In this document: positions 1 to 8,684 of the stretch, in pieces
Layout of the letters: each line of letters opens with the position of its first letter
Numbering within the stretch: the stretch's first letter is position 1
The notes under the pieces: generated by a model
What the model saw: only the letters and a program-made list of their open reading frames with translations
What the model was told of the DNA's origin: nothing
The model's database searches: none
Assembly (NCBI GenBank): GCA_021201295.1
Contig: JAJQFE010000063.1
Span: 1-64,000, forward strand
DNA length: 64,000 nt
Direction: 5' to 3'
Origin: Tannerellaceae bacterium
GTDB taxonomy: Bacteria > Bacteroidota > Bacteroidia > Bacteroidales > Tannerellaceae
Position numbers and translations under genes: made by a program

Positions 1-807
1 GTATTAAAAGTGCTCGATTACTCCAATGTTTTTATCGCAAGTTATTTTACCGACGAAATGTGCCCATCCGAACCGCGAACACTCCCTCATCTATATCCTC
101 TCCGGAGAGTTGGAGATAAACGAGCGTGGAAAAATCACCCACCTGCACCAGGGAGACTGTGCCTTTATCCGCCGCGATAACCGCGTCATACTATCAAAAA
201 TCGTAAAACCCGGCACACCTTACCGCTCACTCGTATTGAAATTCTCCCGGCAATTCCTGCGGGAATATTACCACACCATGGACAGAAACACCATCCCCCC
301 GGAGTAAAAAGAGACCAATACAGTCTCGTAGTCCTTCCATCCCGCCGTCCCGACATCGTGAGCCTCTTCGAATCAGTAACCCCTTACTTAGACTCCGGCA
401 TAAAACCATCAGAAGAAATCCTGAAACTGAAAATGGCCGAAGGACTCCACATACTACTCCATACCGACTCCAACCTATACGCCTCCCTCTTCGACTTCTC
501 CGAACCGTGGAAAATAGACACAGGGGAATTCATGAACGAAAACTACATGTACGACCTCTCCATGGAAGAAATAGCCGCCTACACAGGCCGGAGCCTCTCC
601 ACATTCAAACGCGATTTCAGGAAATTCAGCGACCTGCCACCCCAGAAATGGATTCTCAAACGCAGGCTCCAGGCCGCACACGAACTCATCAGAGACGAAA
701 AAAAGAAAATCTCAGAAGCATGCTTCGATGTAGGCTTCAAAAACCTATCCCATTTTTCCAAAGTCTACAAACAAATGTACGGATTTGCACCCACCAACAA
801 CCTGTAA
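1..807 (+). pseudogene. AraC-family transcriptional regulator, 5' partial and frameshifted
   Basis: The N-terminal part is a cupin-like sensor segment with the motif EHSLIYILSGEL. The C-terminal part is a normal AraC double helix-turn-helix (SMEEIAAYTGRSLSTFKRDF, then KISEACFDVGFKNLSHFSKVYKQMYG). The gene runs in from the left edge of the window in frame 1, moves to frame 2 near 75-80, and returns to frame 1 at the six-C run 295-300. One extra C there restores continuous reading through VKRDQYSLVVLPSRPDIV. The regulator is therefore broken, or carries sequencing errors. It lies directly upstream of relic genes preceded by a duplicated direct-repeat operator (887-954 and 3458-3525), so it is probably the activator that binds those sites. 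The family is certain from the HTH; the ligand is unknown. Confidence 0.8.
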
Positions 808-886
808 AACAACCATTCACCCTATCAGCTCTGCGGCATAAATTTCCCGGAGCTTTTTTATCCCCATCCCTTTTTACTTTTTTATG

Positions 887-954
887 TTGACCCTCCCGGC
901 AAAAACATTTGACCCTCACAGTATAACCATTGCCCGATACACACCCTACCTTTG
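887..954 (+). promoter_or_regulatory. Operator/promoter block, copy 1
   Basis: Two direct repeats TTGACCCTC start at 887 and 909, 22 bp apart (about two helical turns). The second repeat starts 38 bp upstream of a Bacteroidetes -7 box, TACCTTTG, at 947-954. The same layout with identical spacings recurs at 3458-3525. Direct repeats about two turns apart just upstream of the promoter are typical of AraC-type activator sites, and an AraC gene ends 80 bp upstream. Binding by that regulator is inference. Confidence 0.65.
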
Positions 955-974
955 CCCTAAATCATACAAACAAG

Positions 975-1749
975 ATGAAAGCAACCATACGGGAAATAAA
1001 AAATAAGATGGACAGGCGAAATCCGTCTCTACGGATGCCCGGCAGAAGAAGGAGGCGCCGGAAAAATATACCTCGTACGGGAAGGCTTCTTCAACGGCGG
1101 ACAAGCATCCAACGTCGTCCCCGAATGGGCAGAACTCGACTTAACCGTATGCCACGCAGACCCACAAATTGTAAACCAAATATGGCAACGCATCATCAAA
1201 ACCTCAGAAGGCGCAGCCCTCGCAACAGAAACCACATCCGGATATGAAATAACCAGTGGTTACCACCCCCTGCTAATCAACCACACCTTAGTAGAAATAG
1301 CCGCCCGGAACTTCAACACCCTGACCATTCCCGCATGGAACGACGAACAAATAGAATTTGCCCGGAACATAGCCGCCACACTACAGACCCCCGGCGAACT
1401 CAATCCCGCAATCATCCAGCCCCCATATCCAGCCAGAGAAGTAAACGCATCAACCGACGTAGGAGACATAAGCTGGGTAGTACCCACAGTAGGCATCTTC
1501 ACCATGTCATGGATACCCGGAACAGCAGCCCATTCCTGGCAGGCAGTAGCAGCCAGCGGCTCCTCCCTCGGTATACAAGGAGCCTATGTCGCCGCTGAAG
1601 TAATCGCAGCAACCACAGCCGATTTACTCCTCAACCCCGGATTAATACAAACCGCACAACAGGAAATGCAAAAAGCCAGAGGAGAAACATTTATTTACAA
1701 ACCCCTGTTAGGAACCCGTGAACCAGACTTAAACTATTACAATAAATAA
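975..1749 (+). pseudogene. Relic of an M20-family amidohydrolase (AbgB-like)
   Basis: A start (MKATIREIKNKM, 975) is followed almost at once by a frame change at about 1008-1012 into an M20/AbgB-like body. Recognisable pieces are GEIRLYGCPAEEGGAGKIYL, then SNVVPEWAELDLTV, and a C-terminal part with ISWVVPTVGIFTMSWIPGTA and AHSWQAVAASGSS. Compared with aminobenzoyl-glutamate utilisation B proteins, most of the N-terminal metal-binding domain is missing. So is the middle lid domain, between REGFFNG and GQASNVV. These are large deletions, so this gene is truly dead and not a sequencing artefact. It sits downstream of operator copy 1 and was probably once under its control. Confidence 0.7.
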
Positions 1750-1769
1750 CGATAAAAATAAAAAAAACA

Positions 1770-1965
1770 ATGGACAGAAAAATAGTATTAATAACCGGAG
1801 CTGCAATGGGCATCAGATGAAAAAAAATGAATACGCGACATTCCGGCCGGACGATTAGGACAGCCCACAGAAATTTCCAAAGCAGTACGCTGGCTATGTA
1901 GTCCCGCAGCCAGTTTCGTTCACGGACACGCACTCCTGGTAGACGGAGGCTTTACGATTCATTAA
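1770..1965 (+). pseudogene. Relic of a short-chain dehydrogenase/reductase
   Basis: Only the two ends of an SDR remain. An N-terminal MDRKIVLITGAAMGI (Rossmann TGxxxGI-type start) runs into a TGA at 1818-1820. A C-terminal end follows in GRLGQPTEISKAVRWLCSPA and HGHALLVDGGF, the classical SDR ending. About 180 residues including the catalytic Tyr-Lys region are absent. It follows the AbgB-like relic by 20 bp, so both probably belonged to one operon driven from 887-954. Confidence 0.7.
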
Positions 1966-1966
1966 A

Positions 1967-2524
1967 CTACCACCTACTTATCAATTGTGATCCGTAGCAC
2001 GTTTTCCCATCAACTGATAAATAATAATATGTATTAAATCCGGCAAAGAAAGGAGTATCTTCGAAACTGAGTATATAAGCACATTGTATAACCCTCATCA
2101 TCTTTTTCCCGTTACGGATTCCTTTCATCTGAATCTGGCAGGGCAGGTAGACCTCGTCTTCAGTTAACCCTTCACCCTCGTAAACCCATTCCTGCCGGTT
2201 TTTCGGAAATCCCGCAAGCCTGCCGATCACATCGATTGGTATATCCTTCCTTTCCAGACCCCTTTCTTCCTTAATTATTTCCCGTATATCACCAGCCGTA
2301 TAGACCCGCTCCACCTTCAATTCATTAAAAACAATATCCGGTGACACAAGCGAATTCTCATAACTTGTGATTATATGATCACTTATGGTTTGTTTATATA
2401 ACTTTTCAGTAGGTGCACAACCCACCAATGCCACGAACAGGAACACGGCAAAAGCCCCACCCTTTAACAAGCACACCAGGTCAGAAGTAAACATATTCAG
2501 CCATTTCCTCATACCTTTTTTCAT
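1967..2524 (-). CDS. Hypothetical lipoprotein
   Basis: A 185-residue product with a hydrophobic N-terminal segment (AVFLFVALVGC) ending in a lipobox, so it is probably exported and lipid-anchored. I recognise no domain in the remainder. The protein is acidic with a short tail rich in Tyr. An alternative start (MRKWLNMF) lies 12 bp inside the reading frame. Its first 44 bp overlap the end of the upstream gene (2481-3101), which suggests translational coupling of two envelope proteins. The function is unknown. Confidence 0.6.
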   Translation of the reverse strand: MKKGMRKWLNMFTSDLVCLLKGGAFAVFLFVALVGCAPTEKLYKQTISDHIITSYENSLVSPDIVFNELKVERVYTAGDIREIIKEERGLERKDIPIDVIGRLAGFPKNRQEWVYEGEGLTEDEVYLPCQIQMKGIRNGKKMMRVIQCAYILSFEDTPFFAGFNTYYYLSVDGKTCYGSQLISRW

Positions 2525-3101
2525 CTAAATAAATAACAGGTTCGTCCGACAAAGCAGGATAATCATAGGTATAAACCTGGTACGATACACCCCTGCGGAG
2601 CCAGTTACCCACCTCATCGAATTCAAGATATTTATAATCCATAATACGAAACGACTCTCTCCTCTCATCGGTCAGGCGGGTAATAGTCCTTACAGGAAAG
2701 CGTGACAGTTCATCCGGGTAAATATATTTAGTATCCGATTGACCAACATACCGGTACCGGCTTTGACTGACAACCACACGCCGGCCGGAATTGAAAATCC
2801 ACCGGTCCAGAATCAGGTCAGAATCATTCTTATCCCAAACCTCCCCTTTATTATGCTGTTCCCGGGTAAATTTATCCGGAAACACAAGCGAGCTAACCTC
2901 ATAAATATCCGGTACCGCAAGTTTCCCCCCCCTCTCATCAAACTTAAACTCAGTCCCATTTGAATACCGTACCGACTTTACCCTCCCCAGCAAAGGCAAA
3001 GTTTCCCTGAACGAATAGTTAATTCCATTCTCCTGTGCAGACGCAGACCATACAGGTAAAAGCAACAGTCCGGTAATCAAATAAAAAATCACCTTTTTCA
3101 C
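2481..3101 (-). CDS. Hypothetical secreted protein
   Basis: A 206-residue product with a clear signal peptide (MKKVIFYLITGLLLLPVWSA, cleavage near ASAQE). The mature part is rich in beta-type sequence, Tyr and Arg, with no recognised motif. It is the first gene of a two-gene minus-strand operon with the lipoprotein at 1967-2524, which it overlaps. An intergenic region with degenerate direct repeats (3135-3350) lies immediately upstream. The function is unknown; periplasmic or surface location is inferred from the signal peptide. Confidence 0.6.
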   Translation of the reverse strand: MKKVIFYLITGLLLLPVWSASAQENGINYSFRETLPLLGRVKSVRYSNGTEFKFDERGGKLAVPDIYEVSSLVFPDKFTREQHNKGEVWDKNDSDLILDRWIFNSGRRVVVSQSRYRYVGQSDTKYIYPDELSRFPVRTITRLTDERRESFRIMDYKYLEFDEVGNWLRRGVSYQVYTYDYPALSDEPVIYLDEKRYEEMAEYVYF

Positions 3102-3134
3102 AGCAGAAATATAAGAAAATTATAGAATTTAAAA

Positions 3135-3350
3135 ATATACAAGCTCTTTTCCGGGAGATACACAGTAACTTTTTACCACCTTATACAGTAACCTTGTAGA
3201 AAAGATACTTGCTCCTTTTCTCCAACATACAGCACCTTTTTTTCAATATACTTGCTCCTTTTAGGCTCTTTTACATGTTCTTTTCAGGGTAATATACAAG
3301 CTCTTTTTTAAAAAAGGTGGTTAGATAATAGCACAAAAGAGCTTGTAAAT
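3135..3350. repeat. Cluster of degenerate repeats, consensus near ATACTTGCTCCTTTT
   Basis: Related 15-17 bp units occur at 3135-3150 (ATATACAAGCTCTTTT), 3205-3219, 3226-3240, 3246-3262, about 3271-3285, and 3292-3309. One unit is inverted, at 3335-3350 (AAAAGAGCTTGTAAAT). Units 3296-3307 and 3335-3346 form a perfect 12-bp inverted repeat. The cluster lies upstream of the secreted-protein operon on the minus strand and contains no coding sequence. It could be a set of regulator sites or decayed tandem repeats. Confidence 0.5.
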
Positions 3351-3843
3351 CCGAAAAAATTCGCCTACCCATAGTCCTTAATAATCATTCCCCTATCAGC
3401 TTTATGCCATACATGGTCCCGAAGCTTTTTTATTCCCATTCCTTTTTATTTTTTAAATTGACCCTCCCGGCAAAATCATTTGACCCTCCCAGCACAAACT
3501 ATACCAGATACACACCCTACCTTTGACAAATCAGAAAACCAATTATGTAAGATATGAAACATACATCCACTTTTTTAACGAACCTGCTTCATACATGCAG
3601 TTACCTACGTATGGTACTACCCATATCCGTAAATTGCAGCAATCCCTCATCCGTCCGGACAACAGAAACAATACTGTAAAGCAGTAAACACCATCTACCA
3701 CTCAGCACAATATCCGTCAGCCATCATACTATCAATCATAGAAAGAACAGATAACAAATAACCGGACACCTCCGGAGATACTTTTCCGGTTCACATAAAG
3801 CCGTCAGAGTAGTTTGGATGCATGCCGCCCGCCTTACCCCCTA
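3351..3843. other. Non-coding stretch with operator copy 2, otherwise decayed
   Basis: The only clear content is the second copy of the operator/promoter block (3458-3525) and the leader-like sequence around it, which also resembles 820-960. A short open frame from 3554 (about 41 codons) follows the promoter, but I cannot assign it. The rest looks like the eroded 5' half of the aldo/keto reductase whose 3' half is recognisable from 3844. Confidence 0.5.
3458..3525 (+). promoter_or_regulatory. Operator/promoter block, copy 2
   Basis: TTGACCCTC direct repeats start at 3458 and 3480 (22 bp apart), and TACCTTTG lies at 3518-3525. Every spacing equals that in copy 1 at 887-954. Flanking sequence is also similar over roughly 150 bp (for example the shared TACACACCCTACCTTTG). 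The block therefore looks like a second regulon member's promoter, or a duplicated control region. Confidence 0.65.
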
Positions 3844-4193
<350 letters not shown>

Positions 4194-4350
4194 TCATAAA
4201 ATCACAGGAAACACATTCCCGGTTCCTTTCCAGAGGAGAAATGAACAGTTTGTCTTTCAAACATTTAATTATATAGCAAATCTTCCGACCACGACTGATT
4301 GCAAATCCTTACGTCTACTACCCTTGACCTGTGAACTTTTTAACAAGACT

Positions 4351-6684
4351 TTAAAACCGAATCTGATTTTCTGTGCCGGTCAGGAGAATGTCATCACCTG
4401 TCGCCAGCATGGTTTTCCCGTTTAGTTCATATTCTTTTCCGGAAAGTCTTTTGATCCGGATGATGTTTTTCCAGTTGGCTTCCTGAGATTTGATGAGATA
4501 AATTGTTTTGCCACCGGATCTGCTAATTTCTATATCATAACTATTAGAGCCGATCCGTTGGTTTTCCAGTTTTGCCTCTTTCCAGGAAGTAGGTAGGGCA
4601 GGGGAGATGATGGCTTCTTTATGATAAGCATCCGGAGTGATCCCGAACATATGCATGATCAACGGAACTGTTAGGCTATAAATCGTCCATGCCTGAACCG
4701 GACAACCGTAGTCCGGCATCATCTCATTTATGGAGCCTGGCAGTGTTCTGTGTAGGGTGGCAGCTATGCGGTTCATATACCATAGGCACTCATCCATACG
4801 CCCGTACTGTGCTTCACTGACTGCCTGGACACCCATTGAAATGGTCATCATCCGGTTTCCTTCCACTGCTGAAAGATAGGGACCATATTCCCCACAGTGC
4901 TCGTTACGGATTTTATCCAGACTTCTGAGGGCTTTGTCTGGTGGTGCGATCGCCGTCTCAAGTGGAGTCGTGATGACCCAGTTTTTATTAGTAAACTATC
5001 CCTGTTGTGTACCGTCAGGAAGTTGACGGAAACGGGTCAGCAATGATTCATAAAAGCGGATAGTTTCCTTTTCCGCATCTGAAGTTCCGGAACGGAGTTG
5101 ACGGATAGCACCTTTTGCCACGGAGACTGCTTGTTCTTTGGTTCCAAAAAAGTCACAATAGATCCCTTCGGCTTCATCCCAGAAATCTCTGTTAATCTTG
5201 TCTTTCAGGAGAGTTGCCTGTCTGGCATATGCATCAGATACGCTGTCTTCATGGAATAATTTAGCCATCTGGGAGGCTGCTTCCAGTGCCTGTTGGGTAT
5301 AGACGGCAACATCTATCAATTCAGCATTTAATCCATGCACTTCCATAATGCCATACCCTTCCGGAAAAAGGTTTTGGTTGGCATCCATATCGACTGTTAA
5401 CCAGTGAATTTCTTTTTTTACATACGGATATAAGTCCTGTAGGAAGGTGATATCTCCTGTCCATAAAAAGGCTTTCCATACGGCTATGATAAAATGAGCT
5501 GTTTCCTGTGTGTTTCCCTTATTATAGACATATCCGTTACTGGACATTTCATGAATGATACGGCCATTTCCATTTACTTTTTCTGAAATATTTTTCAGCA
5601 TGGTGAAGGTGGATTTTGCCAGTTCAAAGTCACCCGTAGCTAAAACGCCTTGCAGGGCATAGGAATTATCGCAACCAAATAACCAGGGGTATTCGATCGC
5701 TCCGGCTCCTAAAAAGTGGCCATACCCATCCAGGTCCATTTCGAGCCAGCGGGTGTTTAACCTTACCCAGTTGTAGGTATTCTCCAGGTGTTTGTCCGGA
5801 AGGGAAATATGGGAGACCTCCAGTAAGTTCGCAAGGGATTGTTGCTTTTCATGCAGTAGTTTTGTTTTTTCTTTTAGTAGCCGGGTATAGGTTTCTATGG
5901 CATCCTCTTTACTAAGTAGCGAACCGCTGACAGCATAAGAAATGACCTGGGTTTCTCTTGCACCCAGTTGTAACGAAGTCCGGATCAGACCGCTTTTTTC
6001 CATGCCTTTTGTTCTTTCCGGTCCTGGAGAATCTGTTTCATAGGACAGTACCGGATTGTCTGTGCCCCAGGCCATATACCACTCCTGTAAGGAATCACGG
6101 GCAGAAAACAACTGATGGTTGGTATCCCATATGACTTGATCCGGGTAATCCGGAATGCCATTTTCCTTTGAAAACCAAACCGGGCTTAGATCGGTTTTCA
6201 CCACGAAATCTAAAAAGAGATTCCGGACCTGACCGGACGTATTCTGAATGGTATATTCAATGATGACTCCTTTTTCCTGGTCCGGAGCAAACTGGAAACG
6301 TTTCACCTGAAGGTCGTTCTGGTTATAAATGAATCCGCTGCCATAGGGATAGGTGATATATTCTTCTGCTTCCATGAGCCATACACCTTCCTGTTGACCT
6401 TCTTCCCGGATCTTCATCCAGTATCCGTCGGCTAATTTGACAGGATGTGTCCAGATTCCTCCCATTTCTCCCGGCACATGTCATCCCATATCCGGGAAGA
6501 GTCCGTTTTGTGTTTCGATGATATGGGCTTTATCTCCTGCTGTGAGGTAGGGTTCTTCTTTTGTTTTTTCTTCGTTACTGATGCTTTCTATCGGGTAGGA
6601 GAGATGGCCCGGTTTACCTGTGGATTGATAATCCATGAAACAGACTCCTGTTAGCATGAGTAAAAGAGATAGGTGTTTATTCAT
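4351..6684 (-). pseudogene. Six-hairpin glycosidase (amylo-alpha-1,6-glucosidase-like) with two in-frame stops
   Basis: One continuous frame of about 778 codons is broken by TGA at 6481-6483 and TAG at 4996-4998. It begins with a short lipoprotein-like signal (MNKHLSLLLMLTGVC). A beta-rich N-terminal domain follows, then an (alpha/alpha)6-type catalytic barrel with segments such as EYPWLFGCDNSYALQG and IIHEMSSNGYVYNKGNTQET. The C-terminus is a small beta domain. Similarity is maintained across both stops with no frame change. It lies downstream of susD and susC in the same direction, so it is probably the glycan-degrading enzyme of this locus. The exact GH family is unsure; glycogen-debranching-like or related six-hairpin enzymes fit best. 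Confidence 0.65.
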
Positions 6685-6723
6685 AGTATATAAATGTTTG
6701 TTTTATAATATATAAATTAGGAG

Positions 6724-6863
6724 TCAGAGTAGTTATCAGTCGTTGAGCTCCTTAGGAGTTATTAGAAACTACGTTTCTTAGTAGTAAATAGAATAGATGA
6801 ATTTATAATCTTTTTCTTATCTGATTACTCCTTTAACTCCCAGCGAAGCGATAACTACTTTGA
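6724..6863. repeat. Intergenic palindromic element, copy 1
   Basis: The ends pair as a near-perfect 14-bp inverted repeat (6724-6737 with 6850-6863, one mismatch), with a smaller inner hairpin around the AAACTACGTTTCTTAGTAGT segment. The core AGTTATCAGTCG (6731-6742) recurs at 41183-41194 in a similar setting. It lies between susD and the glycosidase, so it could act as a processing or attenuation element. Confidence 0.5.
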
Positions 6864-6910
6864 CTACTGAGAAGATGTTCAAAAGACTTTTTGAACATCT
6901 TCTTTCATAC

Positions 6911-8668
6911 TTAATATCCAGGGTTTTGTTTCAGGATCGGTACACCATCTTTATAACTTCTGTCAATTTCGATCAGTGGGATGGCGAAATAGCGGTCGTT
7001 TTCCGTAAAAACCACTCCTTCGAGGTATCTGATATATTTCTTTTCCCGGGCGATGTATGCATTGATATATTCTTCTGCAATATCCCAGCGAACCAGGTCA
7101 AAGAAGTAGTGGCCTTCATCGGCAAACTCCAGGCGGTGTTCGAACCTTACCCGTTTGCGTAGCCATTCCTTGTCCTTGCCTCCCCACGATTCGTTGTATA
7201 CATCTACTTTATAATTGGCTGCCGTCTCTCCGTTACCAAAAGGAGCTTCTTCACTGAGGCGGACATAGATTCCGTCCCTGGCTCTTGCCCGTACCCTGTT
7301 TACATATTCCCGTGCTTTTTCCGGATCTCTGATTTCAATTTCACATTCTGCTGCCCAGAGTAATACGGCGGCATACCGGATGATGTTGAAATTAAGCGCG
7401 TTGAATTTAGCTGTGTTGTCGTAGGAGTATTTCTCTAACTGACTTTTTTGTATCACATATTTCTTCTGATTATAGGGGCCGGCACTGATCTGATCCCGTA
7501 TCCAGTCTTTTCCGGGATGGACCGCCCAGTCATGATAAGGAACTCCCCGGCGTCCAACTGTCCAGTCTAACCGCGGGTCTACCGGCGTTACCTGGTCCGG
7601 TATGAATTCTTCCGTGGATTCAATTCCCATATCGTTTTTGAAATCACTCTCAAAATAGGAATCAATCAAAGGTAATCCGTCCGGATCTGTTTGATAAGCA
7701 TTCACCAGGTCAAACGTAGGCTGGTTGAATCCGGCTCCGCTTAAATTCGGCTGATCCGGTGCATTGGGAAAAGAGAGGTCACCCCCTCGCTGGCTACGAT
7801 CATAACCTGCTCCTGCCACGTTCACTGCTACCTGGTTTTGCCAGACGGCTTCTGTGTTATTATTTTTTTCCGGATTGAAATTGTCATAGAAGTTAGGCGT
7901 CAATTCATATTTACCGCTGGCAATTATTTCATCCAATAACTCTTTTGCAGGTGCGTACTTTTGCTGGAACAGATAGGCTTTGGCGAGGAAAGCCTGTGCT
8001 GCACTCTGTGTGGGTCTTCCCGGTTCATTCTGTGAAGCAGGCAGTTTTTCAACAGCGTAAGCAAAATCAGCTTCAATGTCCGGCCAGATATTCCAGTCAT
8101 TGGAAACTCTTCTCTGGGGGTCTTCTACCGTTTCGTCGATATAGGGTACCATATTCCAGAACTTTTTGGCTTCGAAATGATAGTATGCCCGCAGGAACCT
8201 GGCTTCTGCTATCACCTGGATCCGGTCCGCTTCAGACAGATCGCTGATCTCATTGGCATCCAGGGTTCTCAACACATCATTGCAACGTTCTATGGCACCA
8301 TAGACAAGTACCCATTTTTCCCTGACCCGGTCATTTTCTGATGTAGCACTGAATTGTTCCAGTTGCAGCAGTTCTCCCAGGTCGCCTGTGGTGCTGCCTT
8401 TATGAATATTACCCGAACAGAGGTCTCCGAAAAAACAGTTATCTGGTCCGCTGGAGATTCCCCATACTCCGTTTATATATCCATTTAACGGGCTGTAACA
8501 GGAGATCAGGAGTTTATTGATGGCATCTTTCGTGGTGAAAACCGATTCATCTAATTTCCCTAAAGGATTTTTGTCTAACATGTCACTACAACTATTGAGA
8601 AGGCAAAGTGTGGCGACTGCTATGGTGATAGCTGCCATTTTTCCTGATTTTTTAAATATTTTCATCAT
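6911..8668 (-). CDS. SusD/RagB-family nutrient-binding outer-membrane lipoprotein
   Basis: A 585-residue protein with signal peptide and lipobox (VATLCLLNSC). It has the SusD hallmarks: an N-terminal DMLDKNPLG segment, TPR-like helices (RFLRAYYHFEAKKFWNMVPY, AAQAFLAKAYLFQQKYAPAK) and a C-terminal RXXFEHRLEFADEGHYFFDL block. In the SusCD pair it caps the SusC barrel and binds glycan at the cell surface. The gene is intact and lies 16 bp downstream of susC, ahead of the glycosidase. The substrate cannot be deduced; a starch- or glucan-like polymer is possible given the glycosidase. Confidence 0.93.
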   Translation of the reverse strand: MMKIFKKSGKMAAITIAVATLCLLNSCSDMLDKNPLGKLDESVFTTKDAINKLLISCYSPLNGYINGVWGISSGPDNCFFGDLCSGNIHKGSTTGDLGELLQLEQFSATSENDRVREKWVLVYGAIERCNDVLRTLDANEISDLSEADRIQVIAEARFLRAYYHFEAKKFWNMVPYIDETVEDPQRRVSNDWNIWPDIEADFAYAVEKLPASQNEPGRPTQSAAQAFLAKAYLFQQKYAPAKELLDEIIASGKYELTPNFYDNFNPEKNNNTEAVWQNQVAVNVAGAGYDRSQRGGDLSFPNAPDQPNLSGAGFNQPTFDLVNAYQTDPDGLPLIDSYFESDFKNDMGIESTEEFIPDQVTPVDPRLDWTVGRRGVPYHDWAVHPGKDWIRDQISAGPYNQKKYVIQKSQLEKYSYDNTAKFNALNFNIIRYAAVLLWAAECEIEIRDPEKAREYVNRVRARARDGIYVRLSEEAPFGNGETAANYKVDVYNESWGGKDKEWLRKRVRFEHRLEFADEGHYFFDLVRWDIAEEYINAYIAREKKYIRYLEGVVFTENDRYFAIPLIEIDRSYKDGVPILKQNPGY

Positions 8669-8684
8669 GATAGTACGTTTAAAA

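Noticed and set aside
295-300. Homopolymer tracts as phase-variation (slipped-strand) switches
   Set aside because: The affected genes include metabolic enzymes and many different short runs, which does not fit contingency loci. Sequence error is simpler.
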